The notes under the pieces: model-generated
What the model was told of the DNA's origin: nothing
Seen by the model: the letters and a program-made list of their open reading frames with translations, nothing else
Database searches by the model: none
Shown: positions 45,582 to 55,683 of the stretch, in pieces
Position numbering within the stretch: position 1 is the stretch's first letter
Layout: every line of letters starts with the position of its first letter
Source: Selenomonadales bacterium
GTDB taxonomy: Bacteria; Bacillota; Negativicutes; Sporomusales; UBA7701
Reading direction: 5' to 3'
Assembly: GCA_018434945.1 (NCBI GenBank)
Contig: JAHDOI010000025.1
Location: forward strand, 33,995 to 97,994
DNA: 64,000 nt
Program-made: the position numbers and the translations under genes

Positions 45582-46004
45582 TCACCCCTTTCCTTTTCCA
45601 TCCGCCTGGCCGGCGAACAGGTCGTAGAGTTTTAGCTGGTGCATCTCTTCGATGATTTCGGGCGGCAGTGTTTCCAGTTCACGACGTTCGGCCTCCTGGT
45701 CGAGTTTGAGTTCTTCAATGACCAGCAGCCGGTCTTCGGCGCTCAGCTCCGCTTCTTTGAGCTCGCGCTTGGGGGGGAACAGTTTCGCGGCGATGAAGGC
45801 TGACAGCAGGCAGCCGACAATGCCGATGAGGAGTGAGTAGCCGGTGACAAGGTTGAGGGGCAACTTCGGGTAGCTGGCTTTGAGGTAGGACACGCCTCCC
45901 ATGTAGGCGGCAAGGGCGACAATAATGCCGAGGACCATCCCGTAGGCCAGGTGCCTCAGGTCGACCGTGTCCCCCCAGATGTCTGCCAATCTGGAGTTTT
46001 CCAT
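45582..46004 (-). CDS. Small two-helix membrane protein, TctB-like
   Basis: 140 aa. Two membrane segments (~17-40, L-A-Y-G-M-V-L-G-I-I-V; and ~52-75, T-G-Y-S-L-L-I-G-I-V-G) followed by a charged cytoplasmic helix-rich tail of ~60 residues (Glu/Leu/Arg, coiled-coil-like). First gene of the operon, 8 bp before the TctA-like gene. Probably a subunit of that transporter; no close family recognised. Confidence 0.7.
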   Translation of the reverse strand: MENSRLADIWGDTVDLRHLAYGMVLGIIVALAAYMGGVSYLKASYPKLPLNLVTGYSLLIGIVGCLLSAFIAAKLFPPKRELKEAELSAEDRLLVIEELKLDQEAERRELETLPPEIIEEMHQLKLYDLFAGQADGKGKG

Positions 46005-46085
46005 GTTTTTCCCCCTTTTGTTGCTTTAATTTTCTTTGTCCCTGGTGCTCGGTTACGCGTCGGGAAGCGCCACACTATATATTAA

Positions 46086-46101
46086 TGCACAAAGCATTCC
46101 A
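46086..46101 (-). promoter_or_regulatory. Candidate sigma-54 promoter of the HMG-CoA operon
   Basis: Minus strand TGGAATGCTTTGTGCA keeps GG-N10-GC and the final TGCA but departs from TGGCAC at three positions. It would start transcription about 70 bp before the first gene. The neighbouring sigma-54 activator makes it plausible. The rest of the 46005-46344 gap holds only the activator's terminator. Confidence 0.4.
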
Positions 46102-46220
46102 GTAAATATATGGATGGCCGCGGCGCCCCCCCAAAGCTCTGTCTCTCCTGTCAAAACGCCGGTCCTGCAGGGTTTTTCGCGCTTTGGCGGAAGGCGGCGG
46201 GCAATTGCCGCCAGGGTTGA

Positions 46221-46274
46221 GAAAAACGGCCGGCCGGACGAGAGTGTATACTTTATATACACCCTCGTCCGGCC
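46221..46274 (-). terminator. Terminator of the CBS-PAS sigma-54 activator gene
   Basis: A 43-bp dyad, GGCCGGACGAG (46232-46242) with CTCGTCCGGCC (46264-46274) and inner GTGTATA/TATACAC, followed on the minus strand by GTTTTTC. It isolates the activator from the operon promoter. Confidence 0.9.
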
Positions 46275-46344
46275 GACACCGTCAGAAGATTGAAAATTCT
46301 CGCTTTTGTTCTATGTTTACTTTGTATACAGGTTGTTTCTCCGT

Positions 46345-48093
46345 CTATATCCCCAGTTCGCGCAACCTCTTGTAGAAGGTCCGGCGGCTTAGGCCGAGCA
46401 GCTTCATGGCTTTCGACCGGTTGTAGCCGCTTTCCTGGAGGGCTTCGAGGATGGCCGTCTTCTCAAGCTGATGGATGCGGTCGGGCAGCGTGCCCGGAGC
46501 TTCGCCGGCAGCGCGCGGCAGCCCTTTGTCGCCCAGTCCGCTGCGGAAATATGCCGGCAGGTGATCCCTGCCGACCACCGGCGTTTCGGCGAGCAGGACG
46601 ACATGCTCCATCACGTTTTTGAGTTCGCGCACGTTCCCCGGCCAGTCGTGGTCTGTCAGTACCTTCAGGCAGCGGGGCGATATTTCGACCTTCTTGCTGT
46701 ATTTGGCTTCGTAATACGCCTTGTAATGCTCCACCAGGGCGGGTATATCAACCCGGCGCTCGCGCAGGGGCGGCACCGTGAGGGTGAAGACGTTCAGGCG
46801 GTAGTAGAGGTCTTCCCGGAAGGTTTTCTGGCGGACCATCTCGTCCAGGTCACGGTTGGTGGCGGCCAGTACGCGAATGTCGACTTTGACGCTGCTTACG
46901 CCCCCTACCCGCTCGAATTCCTTTTCCTGAAGGAAGCGGAGCAGTTTTGTCTGCATGGTCATCGGCATGTCGCCTATTTCGTCGAGAAACAGCGTGCCGC
47001 GGTTGGCGACTTCGATCTTGCCCACCTTGCCGCCTTTGCGCGAGCCGGTGAAGGCTCCCTCTTCGTAGCCGAACAGTTCGCTTTCCATGAGGTTGTCGGG
47101 GATGGCCGAGCAGTTGAGCGACAGGAAGGGATTATCCCGCCGCGGGCTCATCCGGTGGATGGCGCGGGCGAGCAGTTCTTTGCCTGTGCCGCTTTCGCCG
47201 AGAATAAGGAGCGGCGCGTCGACGGGGGCGACTTTCATGGCGATTTCGAGCTGACGCCGGAGCTTGCGGCTCGAGCCGACGATGTCGGCAAATTCGGGGG
47301 GTACGGAGCCGGCGGGCGCGAGTTCCTCAGCAAGGAGCGCTCTGATGTGCTGAGCTTTTTCCAGGTCCGCGGCGGCCCGCAGGGTGTCGCTGATATCGGA
47401 GAATACCGAGACGGCTGCGACTACCTGGTTGCGAAAGCGGATGGGCGTGATTCGCGCCATGACGGTGACGTTTAGGCGCTTGAGTTCGATCGGCTTGTTG
47501 ATGAACGGCCGACCGGTCGCGAGCACCTCCATCAGCCGCGATCCCGGTTCTATCACGGTGAGCAGGCGGCCGATGACTTTGTTATGGTCGATGCCGAGTA
47601 TCCGCCCGTAAGACGAGTTGGCGTAAAGGACGCGGCTATCCCGGTTGATGATAATGACGCCGTCGTTGAGGTCGTCGAGGATGCATCTCGCCAGGGACGT
47701 GGGCCGCAGGATCTGTCTGAGAAACTGTTCCTCGTCGGCGATCTCCTCTCCCGCCGCCCGCGCTTTCTGCAGCTGGCGCAGGTCGACACAGGCAATCAGC
47801 TTGCCGTCCGTGTCGGCGACATAGGCTTCCGCGTGAAGGGATCCGGTGGCGGCGGCATCGCGAAGGATTTCTTCGTCAGCGACCGGGCGCCTGACCATCA
47901 GGCAGTCGGATGACAGGTAGCCGGCAACCTTGTCCGCGGGGTCTGTGCCGAGAATGTCGCGCAGCCGGACCACGCCCAGGAAGCTGCCGTCCCCGGAGGT
48001 GACGGGCAGGGTTTCTGCCGTAGTCTTGCGGAACATGTGTAAGGCCCTGGTGAGCTGGTCATCCGGGCGTAACACTAAAAGATGCGCCTTCAT
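46345..48093 (-). CDS. Sigma-54-dependent activator with CBS pair and PAS domain
   Basis: 582-residue enhancer-binding protein. Residues ~1-115 form a CBS pair, ~120-235 a PAS domain ([10 protein letters not shown]), ~265-500 the AAA+ domain with Walker A G-E-S-G-T-G-K-E, and the C-terminus a Fis-type helix-turn-helix. The sigma-54 contact loop reads G-A-F-T-G-S rather than GAFTGA. ATG at 48093 has GGGGAGG. It lies just upstream of the transporter/HMG-CoA reductase operon in the same direction and probably activates it in response to a small ligand or nucleotide. Confidence 0.92.
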   Translation of the reverse strand: MKAHLLVLRPDDQLTRALHMFRKTTAETLPVTSGDGSFLGVVRLRDILGTDPADKVAGYLSSDCLMVRRPVADEEILRDAAATGSLHAEAYVADTDGKLIACVDLRQLQKARAAGEEIADEEQFLRQILRPTSLARCILDDLNDGVIIINRDSRVLYANSSYGRILGIDHNKVIGRLLTVIEPGSRLMEVLATGRPFINKPIELKRLNVTVMARITPIRFRNQVVAAVSVFSDISDTLRAAADLEKAQHIRALLAEELAPAGSVPPEFADIVGSSRKLRRQLEIAMKVAPVDAPLLILGESGTGKELLARAIHRMSPRRDNPFLSLNCSAIPDNLMESELFGYEEGAFTGSRKGGKVGKIEVANRGTLFLDEIGDMPMTMQTKLLRFLQEKEFERVGGVSSVKVDIRVLAATNRDLDEMVRQKTFREDLYYRLNVFTLTVPPLRERRVDIPALVEHYKAYYEAKYSKKVEISPRCLKVLTDHDWPGNVRELKNVMEHVVLLAETPVVGRDHLPAYFRSGLGDKGLPRAAGEAPGTLPDRIHQLEKTAILEALQESGYNRSKAMKLLGLSRRTFYKRLRELGI

Positions 48094-48289
48094 AGTTCTA
48101 CCTCCCCGACTGCTGTTCACTTCTCCCCCAATACCGCTTAATCCTGCCGCAGGGTTCGGCGCCAGAGGACATCGTTTTGTTCCCGGCAAATTTCTGTGCC
48201 CGCATTCCGCGAGGCGCCCGCAGCTGCCCGCCTCAGAATATCCCTTGCGTGACAAGACAGTTAACGGCGGCGTGCTCCGGTAGCGGAAC

Positions 48290-48330
48290 AAAAAAAGGCC
48301 GGCGGACGCTGCAAGGCGCCGCTGGCTTTT
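48290..48330 (-). terminator. Terminator of the IclR gene
   Basis: Minus strand: GCCAGCGG pairs with CCGCCGGC around a short GC-rich loop, followed by CTTTTTTTG. It lies 12 bp past the IclR stop. The remaining 48094-48289 stretch shows no gene or clear signal. Confidence 0.75.
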
Positions 48331-48341
48331 TTCGCAACTTG

Positions 48342-49148
48342 TTATTGGCCGCCGCTGTCATAGCCCATCTGCCGGGATATGTTTAATGCCGCTTCCCTTA
48401 CAAGTTCGCTGTATTCCGTGCCAAGCGTTTCGGGGGCCATGTTGGCCTCCACACCCGAGATGCTGATGGCGGCAACCACGCTGCCGGTGTAGTCGAAGAT
48501 GGGGGCGGCTACACAGCGCACGCCTTGCTCGTTTTCGAGGTCGTCAATCGCGAAGCCGGTTTTCCTTACTTGTTTGACTTCGGCGACAAACTTGTCGAAA
48601 TCGGTTATGGTGGCGGGCGTAAGCGCCGGCATACCCCTGACGCCCAGCAGCTCACGCAGTTTATCGTTGCCCAGCCGGGAGACGAGGCATTTGCCGTTGG
48701 CGGTCGAGTGAATGTAGTTGTGCGATCCCACCCCGGCGGCAAGTTTGATGTTGCGGTGGCTCTCAAGTTTGTCGATGTAGATGATGTCGCCCGCCATCTT
48801 GTCGAGGATGGCGAGGTAAATCGTCTCCTTTGTCTTCCGGTTAAGTTCCTCCATATGTTTGCGCGCAATGTTTGTCAGGACTAGGTCGCGTTTGACGATG
48901 TTGCCGTAGGTGAGGTAGGCGAAGCCGAGGGTGTAGTTGCCGTTGTCCTTTTCCGCCAGGTGCTGCCAGGCGAGCAGGTTCTGGACGATACGATAGACGG
49001 TGCTGATGGGCAGACCGATCTTTTCGGCAATCTCACTGAGGCTGAGGCCGTGATCGTTGGCTTTGCTTACTTCTTCGAGGATGGCAAACGCGCGGGCGAT
49101 CGACTGAACATAGAATTTGCTGTCCATATTTTTGCGGGGCTTGTTCAC
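48342..49148 (-). CDS. IclR-family transcriptional regulator
   Basis: 268 aa. Residues ~10-75 are the IclR winged helix ([22 protein letters not shown]), ~90-265 the effector-binding domain ([24 protein letters not shown]). GTG at 49148 has an AGAGAGG site; a longer start at 49157 is possible. Follows 3-hydroxybutyryl-CoA dehydrogenase on the same strand by 82 bp and probably controls acyl-CoA or the mevalonate-type catabolism nearby. Confidence 0.9.
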   Translation of the reverse strand: MNKPRKNMDSKFYVQSIARAFAILEEVSKANDHGLSLSEIAEKIGLPISTVYRIVQNLLAWQHLAEKDNGNYTLGFAYLTYGNIVKRDLVLTNIARKHMEELNRKTKETIYLAILDKMAGDIIYIDKLESHRNIKLAAGVGSHNYIHSTANGKCLVSRLGNDKLRELLGVRGMPALTPATITDFDKFVAEVKQVRKTGFAIDDLENEQGVRCVAAPIFDYTGSVVAAISISGVEANMAPETLGTEYSELVREAALNISRQMGYDSGGQ

Positions 49149-49230
49149 TTTCTGCACCTCTCTCCTGCTTCAACGGCCCGTCGGCATCATCTGCCGGCGA
49201 ATCTCGCCGGGCGCTTTTGTCCCTCGCCTC

Positions 49231-50079
49231 TCAATACTGATAGAAGCCTCGGCCGCTCTTGCGGCCGAGGTAACCCGCCCGCACCATTTTTCTCAGCAGC
49301 GGGGCGGGGCGGTATTTGGGATCGCCGTATTCGCGGTACAGCACTTCCATGATCGCCAGCAGGACATCGAGGCCGATCATGTCCGTGAGGGCGAGCGGCC
49401 CCATGGGATGGTTGCAGCCGTTGACCATCGCCTTGTCAATGTCTTCCGCCGACGCGACGCCTTCGTCGAGCATGCCGATGGCCTCGTTGAGCATCGGGTC
49501 GAGGATGCGGTTGACGACGAACCCAGGCACGTCTTTGGCGACTACAGTCACTTTGCCCAGGTTTTCTCCCGTAGCCAGGGCAAACTGCAGCGTCTCTTCG
49601 GCGGTGAGCAGGCCTCTGGTTATTTCGAGCAGCTTCATCACCGGCACGGGGTTGAAAAAGTGCATGCCGATGAAGCGTTCGGGGCGCGCGGTGGCCGACG
49701 CCAGCTCGGTGATGGAAATCGAGGAGGTGTTGCTGGCAAAGATTGTCCGGGGGCCGCAGATGGCGTCCAGTTGCCCAAAAAGCTGCTTTTTGGCGGCAGC
49801 GTCTTCGACGATGGCTTCGATGACAAGATCCGCGTCCGATGCTTTATCGAGGTCCGTGGCGGTGGCAAGCCGGCCGAGACAGGCATCTTTGTCCGCCGCC
49901 GTAAGCCGCCCTTTTACGACGCTTTTCTGGAGGTTGTCGGCGATTTTCCCGGCAGCCCGACCCGTGAACGCTTCCCGTACGTCGTACAGTACGACACCGT
50001 AGCCGGCCTGCAGCGCCACCTGGGCGATGCCCGAGCCCATCTGGCCGGCGCCGGCGACAAATATTTTCCCGCACCCCAT
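49231..50079 (-). CDS. hbd: 3-hydroxybutyryl-CoA dehydrogenase
   Basis: 282 aa. NAD(P)H-dependent interconversion of acetoacetyl-CoA and 3-hydroxybutyryl-Co[14 protein letters not shown] (residues ~7-19), [11 protein letters not shown] with catalytic His, and the C-terminal dimerisation domain with [12 protein letters not shown] at 50079 has AAAGAAGG. If the upstream operon yields acetoacetate, this enzyme could act after CoA activation; no CoA-transferase is in the window. Confidence 0.94.
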   Translation of the reverse strand: MGCGKIFVAGAGQMGSGIAQVALQAGYGVVLYDVREAFTGRAAGKIADNLQKSVVKGRLTAADKDACLGRLATATDLDKASDADLVIEAIVEDAAAKKQLFGQLDAICGPRTIFASNTSSISITELASATARPERFIGMHFFNPVPVMKLLEITRGLLTAEETLQFALATGENLGKVTVVAKDVPGFVVNRILDPMLNEAIGMLDEGVASAEDIDKAMVNGCNHPMGPLALTDMIGLDVLLAIMEVLYREYGDPKYRPAPLLRKMVRAGYLGRKSGRGFYQY

Positions 50080-50328
50080 GATATTACCTTCTTTCCTGTC
50101 GTTGTCCATGTCTAGCAGCAATTATTATCATATCGTAAAAGTCATTTTCATTTTACTTCTTAACGCCCGCTAGTGTCAATTCTTCCCTGCATGGCGGCGG
50201 TTTCTTCGCCACAGACACGGCGTTGCCGGCTTTTTTCAGACATTTTGATAAAATATGTTTTTAAAATTATTGCCATTTTTATTCCAGCGGCTTATAATTA
50301 ATTAAAAGACAATTTACCGGGTGCTACA

Positions 50329-50367
50329 GGAGGAGGCTGTCAAAGCGGCTTTCTTTTTGTTTTTTTA
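50329..50367 (+). promoter_or_regulatory. Leader element resembling the transporter leaders
   Basis: GGAGGAGGCTGTCA, a weak stem (AGGCTG with CGGCTT) and a long TTTTTGTTTTTTT tract precede the 95-codon gene. The block GGAGGAG-R-CTGTCA is shared with the leaders at 18267 and 19684, although the stem here is poor. The 50080-50404 gap otherwise shows only AT-rich promoter-like sequence. Confidence 0.4.
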
Positions 50368-50404
50368 ACTCTTCTGTTTATTACGCTGGCTGAGGGGGAA
50401 TATT

Positions 50405-50692
50405 GTGCGGTGCAAGTTCCTGATAACATTGGAGTATCCCGAACTCCTGGCGCTGTCGGGAGCTGATGTGCAGCACTGGCTCGAAGAACGGCTGGACGGA
50501 CGGGTGTCCGATTTGGGGAGCTTCAGGATAACCTCCCTGGCTCGCGGTGCCGACCGTATGATTATGCACTGCCTTTTTGAGGTTGGCCACTTCCGGACCG
50601 TAAACGAAAAAACGATGCGGGACTGGCTCGCCGACTCTCCGCCGTATTTCTTCGTGCGTTCCGTCAAGCGACCGGCAAGAGAAGGATGGTAA
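50405..50692 (+). CDS. Hypothetical protein (95 aa)
   Basis: GTG-initiated frame with GAGGGGG upstream, ending with a strong terminator. Soluble, with alternating hydrophobic and charged residues (L-E-Y-P-E-L-L-A-L near residue 10, W-L-E-E-R-L-D-G, and F-R-T-V-N-E-K-T-M-R-D-W). No family recognised. The ribosome binding site, terminator and unbiased amino-acid composition support real coding. Confidence 0.65.
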   Translation: MRCKFLITLEYPELLALSGADVQHWLEERLDGRVSDLGSFRITSLARGADRMIMHCLFEVGHFRTVNEKTMRDWLADSPPYFFVRSVKRPAREGW

Positions 50693-50713
50693 GGAACCGG
50701 CACTGACAACGGA

Positions 50714-50738
50714 CCGGCCCACAGGGGCCGGTTTTTTT
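50714..50738 (+). terminator. Terminator of the 95-codon gene
   Basis: CCGGCCC and GGGCCGG around ACAG, then seven T residues. Confidence 0.93.
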
Positions 50739-50832
50739 GCCGGCTATCGGTCCCCGGAGGCGCAAAAGAATTAAGGCGGCCGGCCTTTGGCCACCCGCCT
50801 CGCGAATAGGTATTTCCGCAATCTGTTTTGTG

Positions 50833-51336
50833 TCAGCTGACGTGCGATGGCTCGGCCGAAGCGTACGCGGCTGTTTTCCCCGCCGGGCCGGACGCAGCGC
50901 CGGCAAAGCCGGAAGCCCTGAACATCTCGGTCCGGTCAAGAAAGGGCAGCAGCCTGCCGTCGGCGTACTCCCAGTGAGACAAGAACCATTCTCTTACCTC
51001 GTGGAAGATCTCGAATGCCATGGCCGGCTCGCCGAGCTTGTGCCGCCGCCGCACCGCGTAGAGCTTGCCAATGAAGTCGTCATGTTCCTGCTGGTGCTCT
51101 TCGCGGTCCGGGTAGAAACTTTCGGCCATCATCTCTTCCTCGCAGGCGAGGCACGCTGCCATCCCTTCCATGAAGCTGCTGAGAAAGCTGCTCGTCAGCT
51201 CCTCTTCCTCATCGAAGCTCTGGCAGTCAAGCGCCTGGCGATAGAAACGGTTGGCCATGTTTACCAGTCTGTTCCGCATGCCGTATAAAGCGGCAACGCC
51301 GGTAACAGTTTCGCCACCCAATCTAAAGGTGGTCAT
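50833..51336 (-). CDS. Bacteriohemerythrin-like protein lacking N-terminal His ligands
   Basis: 167 aa. The C-terminal half keeps the hemerythrin pattern: E-E-E-M-M-A-E, Y-P-D-R-E-E-H-Q-Q-E-H-D-D-F and W-F-L-S-H-W-E-Y-A-D. The first His (D-x-Q-H helix) and the His before E-E are missing, the latter replaced by L-A-C. The site would therefore have fewer di-iron ligands, so it may bind a different metal load or none. ATG at 51336 has GGGGAGGTGA. The C-terminal ~25 residues are Ala/Gly/Ser-rich and unrelated. Confidence 0.8.
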   Translation of the reverse strand: MTTFRLGGETVTGVAALYGMRNRLVNMANRFYRQALDCQSFDEEEELTSSFLSSFMEGMAACLACEEEMMAESFYPDREEHQQEHDDFIGKLYAVRRRHKLGEPAMAFEIFHEVREWFLSHWEYADGRLLPFLDRTEMFRASGFAGAASGPAGKTAAYASAEPSHVS

Positions 51337-51442
51337 ATAATCACCTCCCCACATGCATCAATATTTTATCATAAATGGAATAGTTTCTCCGCATTTGCAC
51401 AAAAAAAGATTTCCCAGAGAAACGTTTATTGGCTAAAGTCCA

Positions 51443-51477
51443 GTAAAAACGGGGCTTCACAGCTGTGAAGCCCCGTT
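51443..51477 (-). terminator. Terminator of the PAS sigma-54 activator
   Basis: A 30-bp perfect palindrome centred on CAGCTG (AACGGGGCTTCACAG and its complement), followed on the minus strand by TTTTTACTGG; 18 bp past the stop codon. Confidence 0.9.
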
Positions 51478-51495
51478 CCTGCAGGAATTATTATT

Positions 51496-52890
<1,395 letters not shown>

Positions 52891-53076
52891 CTCATCCTCC
52901 ATTTGTATGCAAAATCGCTTTTTGACTATGCAATTTTGCATATGCATTTTTGGGCCTTCATTGCTGTATGTTTCCGCAAAAATCATTGCCGTTCATTTAG
53001 CGACATTAGGCATAAATGCCCGCGTCACACCGGAGCAAAACCGTCACAAGCCTTGCGGAACGGCCTATCCTAGCTG

Positions 53077-53092
53077 TGGCACGGTTCTTGCA
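53077..53092 (+). promoter_or_regulatory. Near-perfect sigma-54 promoter with no ORF downstream
   Basis: TGGCACGGTTCTTGCA matches TGGCAC-N5-TTGCA exactly. It is divergent from the adjacent PAS sigma-54 activator. Transcription would start near 53104 and run into the region 53104-53532, which has no convincing coding frame. Confidence 0.85.
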
Positions 53093-53103
53093 TCAATAAA
53101 TAG

Positions 53104-53532
53104 TGTTTTTCATATAGTACCGTGCCGCCAAACCCGGCCGGGATAGTGGCGAACTGACTGAGGCTAGCACCGAACTCCCGAGACCGCGGGTTTCTGGAGC
53201 CGGCTAGCCGGGTTTGCCAGCAGGGATACAAGCCGTTGCCGCCAACCGTCAGCACTTGCTAAATACAGGGGCAGGTTTCTGTCAGAAAGCAACCCCGCCC
53301 TGGCGATGGAACGGTTTATCCGCAGAAACCGAGGGTTAGCTGATTATAACAATAATGTTGTATGAATTCTTGCCTATGCATGCATTTTCCTGCGTCTCGC
53401 ATCCGTGCGTCCGCAATTTTCTGGCTGAGCGCAGACTCCGGCCGTTTCGGTAACTGCTCCCCACATAGGGAGGCATCCTCCGACAGGGTGAGCCTACCCT
53501 ATTCATGACCGCGTAATGCGGTCTTTTTTTTC
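53104..53532 (+). ncRNA. Candidate sigma-54-driven structured RNA (~430 nt)
   Basis: Defined by the promoter at 53077 and by a terminator GACCGC-GTAAT-GCGGTC-TTTTTTTT (53507-53531). In between are several consistent hairpins: AAACCCGGC (53130-53138) with GCCGGGTTT (ending 53214); CAGGGGCAGGTTTCTG with CAGAAAGCAACC then GCCCTG (53265-53302); GGAGG-CAT-CCTCC (53469-53481); AGGGT-GAGCCT-ACCCT (53485-53500). Plus-strand frames are short and lack ribosome binding sites. I do not recognise the RNA as a known family. Confidence 0.6.
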
Positions 53533-53548
53533 GCCTCCGGGCCTTACT

Positions 53549-53582
53549 CAAAAGCCCCCGGCGCGGTTTGCGGCGGGGGCTT
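53549..53582 (-). terminator. Terminator of the decarboxylase operon
   Basis: AAGCCCCCG (53552-53560) pairs with CGGGGGCTT (53574-53582); on the minus strand TTTTGAG follows. It lies 38 bp past the beta-subunit stop. Confidence 0.75.
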
Positions 53583-53620
53583 ATTGCGGTCCTGGGTGAT
53601 AGCGCGCTCTTAGCGGCGGG

Positions 53621-54745
53621 CTATTTCAGCATCGCCAGCATGGTGCCGGCGGCGACGGCGGTGCCGATTACGCCAGCCACGTTCGGGCCCATGGCGTGCA
53701 TGAGCAGGAAGTTCGACGGGTTGGCTTTCTGGCCGACCACCTGGCTGACACGGGCGGCCATCGGCACGGCGGAGACCCCGGCCGACCCGATGAGCGGGTT
53801 GACCTTGCCGCCGGTAGCGTAGTACATGACCTTGCCCAACAGTACACCCGCCGCGGTGCCGCCGGCGAACGCCAGCAGGCCGAGGCAGATGATCTGGATC
53901 GTCTTGAAATTGAGGAAGCTTTCCGCCGACATCGTCAGGCCGGTGCCCAGGGCGAGGAAGATCGTCACGATGTTGATCAATGCGTTCTGGGCGGTGTCGG
54001 ACAGGCGGTCGGTCACGCCGGATTCGCGGAAGAGGTTGCCAAGCATTAGCATGCCCATCAGGGAAGCGATCGGCGGCAGCAGCAGGCTGATTACCAGCGT
54101 GCAGACGATGGGGAAGGCGATCTTTTCAAACTTGGAGACCGGCCGCAGCTGCTCCATGACGCACTCGCGCTCTTTCTGGGTGGTGAGCAGCTTCATGATC
54201 GGCGGCTGGATGAGCGGTACGAGCGACATATATGAGTAGGCGGCGACCGCTATGGCTCCCAGCAGGTGGGGGGCCAGCTTGACGGTCAGGTAGATGGCGG
54301 TCGGTCCGTCGGCGCCGCCGATGATGCCGATGGAGGCGGCCTCCTGGACGTTGAACCCGAGCATCATCGCCCCGCCCAGCGAGACGAAAACACCGAATTG
54401 GGCGGCCGCGCCCAGGAGCAGGGTCGACGGGTTGGCCAACATGGGCCCGAAGTCGGTCATCGCCCCGACGCCGAGGAAGATCAGCGGCGGGAATATTTCG
54501 TACTGGATGCCGTAGCTGATGAGCTGCATAACGCCGTGTTCCTCGAGAAACCCCGTCTTCGGCAGGTTGGCGAGGATGCAGCCGAACGCAATCGGCGACA
54601 GCAGCAACGGCTCGAACCCTTTGGCGAAGGCCAGGTATATGAGCACAAGGCCGACTGCGATCATGATGGCGTTGCCGACGGTGAAGGCGGTAAAGCCGCT
54701 GTCGTTATAGACGGCCTGTAGCGCAACGTTGAATGCCTCGAACAT
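53621..54745 (-). CDS. Na+-transporting decarboxylase beta subunit (OadB/GcdB/MmdB)
   Basis: 374 aa with about 9-10 membrane segments. It couples decarboxylation of carboxybiotin to Na+ export. Conserved: [10 protein letters not shown] (~95), [10 protein letters not shown] (~143-152, with the Na+-site Asp), and [13 protein letters not shown] near the C-terminus. Last gene of the operon with gamma and biotin-carrier subunits. Which acid is decarboxylated (oxaloacetate, methylmalonyl-, glutaconyl-CoA or malonate) cannot be read because the alpha subunit is elsewhere. Confidence 0.94.
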   Translation of the reverse strand: MFEAFNVALQAVYNDSGFTAFTVGNAIMIAVGLVLIYLAFAKGFEPLLLSPIAFGCILANLPKTGFLEEHGVMQLISYGIQYEIFPPLIFLGVGAMTDFGPMLANPSTLLLGAAAQFGVFVSLGGAMMLGFNVQEAASIGIIGGADGPTAIYLTVKLAPHLLGAIAVAAYSYMSLVPLIQPPIMKLLTTQKERECVMEQLRPVSKFEKIAFPIVCTLVISLLLPPIASLMGMLMLGNLFRESGVTDRLSDTAQNALINIVTIFLALGTGLTMSAESFLNFKTIQIICLGLLAFAGGTAAGVLLGKVMYYATGGKVNPLIGSAGVSAVPMAARVSQVVGQKANPSNFLLMHAMGPNVAGVIGTAVAAGTMLAMLK

Positions 54746-54767
54746 AGAATACCCTCCTCATTCGGCG

Positions 54768-55181
54768 CTAGGCCAGCACGACCATGACGTCGCCGGTCGA
54801 GACAGACTGCCCGGCGCTGACGCGGACATCAGCCACTTTCCCGTCCGCAGGCGCCATAATTTCGTTCTGCATTTTCATCGCTTCAAGGATGAGCAGCACG
54901 TCGCCGCGCTTGCACGTTTCGCCCGCTTTTACGCTGATGGACAGAATCTTGCCAGGCATCGGCGCGCAGACTTGCTGGCCGCCGGCAGAGGCCGGCGCCG
55001 CCTTGGGGGCTGCGGGGGCGGGAGCCGCCGCCGCTTTCGGGGCCGGCGCGGGCGAAGGTGTGGCGGCCACGGCAGCCGGCGCCGCGCACGCGGGTTTCGG
55101 CGCCGCACTCGCCGTTCCCGTCAGCCTTTCGACTTCAACTTCATATGATTTACCGTTAAAGGTTATCAGCAATTTTTCCAT
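54768..55181 (-). CDS. Biotin carboxyl carrier subunit of the decarboxylase
   Basis: 137 aa. A short N-terminal beta segment, an Ala/Pro linker (~25-65) and a biotinyl domain (~70-137) with E-A-M-K-M-Q and Lys103 as the biotin site. It shuttles CO2 from the missing alpha subunit to the beta subunit. Confidence 0.95.
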   Translation of the reverse strand: MEKLLITFNGKSYEVEVERLTGTASAAPKPACAAPAAVAATPSPAPAPKAAAAPAPAAPKAAPASAGGQQVCAPMPGKILSISVKAGETCKRGDVLLILEAMKMQNEIMAPADGKVADVRVSAGQSVSTGDVMVVLA

Positions 55182-55197
55182 ATTATCACCCCTCTGG

Positions 55198-55554
55198 TTA
55201 TCTCTTGGCCGCAGGAAGCCTTTTGGCGAGCGCTTCGAACCGGCCCGCCTGGCGCCACGTCCTGCTGATTTCCGGACGTACAGCCGTAATGCTTACGACT
55301 CCGTAGCCTAGGGCGGCCACTGCGGCGGCAATGACTACCGCGGCCTCTTCGTCTTCGTCCTGATACTCCGCCGCTGCCGTCTGCTCAACAACCGCCGGTG
55401 TCGGCTGCACCGGTTCAGCTAGCTTTTTTTTTTGCGTAGGGTCGACCTTTTTAATAGCGCGGATTATCAGGCTCAAACCGTACAGAACCGCAAACACGAC
55501 GGTCATGTTGATGAGCATGATAGTAATCGGATTCGTAGTTACACCGGATCCCAT
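55198..55554 (-). CDS. Na+-pumping decarboxylase gamma subunit (OadG-like)
   Basis: 118 aa. One N-terminal membrane helix (I-T-I-M-L-I-N-M-T-V-V-F-A-V-L), an acidic Pro-rich linker, and a second hydrophobic region A-A-V-V-I-A-A-A-V-A-A-L-G-Y-G-V-V-S-I. ATG at 55554 has a GAGGTG site and the frame upstream has none. Followed by the biotin carrier gene. Gamma subunits anchor the complex and its assembly; sequence is poorly conserved, so the call leans on context. Confidence 0.85.
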   Translation of the reverse strand: MGSGVTTNPITIMLINMTVVFAVLYGLSLIIRAIKKVDPTQKKKLAEPVQPTPAVVEQTAAAEYQDEDEEAAVVIAAAVAALGYGVVSITAVRPEISRTWRQAGRFEALAKRLPAAKR

Positions 55555-55683
55555 CCTGTTTTCACCTCGCTCTTTCGCCACATTGGCCGTTCCGGCACAG
55601 CGGTTGCTGTGCCGGAACAACCCAGTACTAGTTCTACAAGTTTGTGGCAACTCCTGCAAATTTTGATATATATGGCAATTTCC

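Noticed and set aside
50262..50290. Possible sigma-54 promoter before hbd
   Set aside because: TGGAATAAAAATGGCA keeps GG-N10-GC but lies ~190 bp from the gene in AT-rich DNA, and other frames fit equally well. Too weak to list.
53336..53551. Minus-strand 71-codon frame in the 53.3-53.5 kb region
   Set aside because: It has no ribosome binding site, unbiased composition typical of chance, and runs across the plus-strand terminator.
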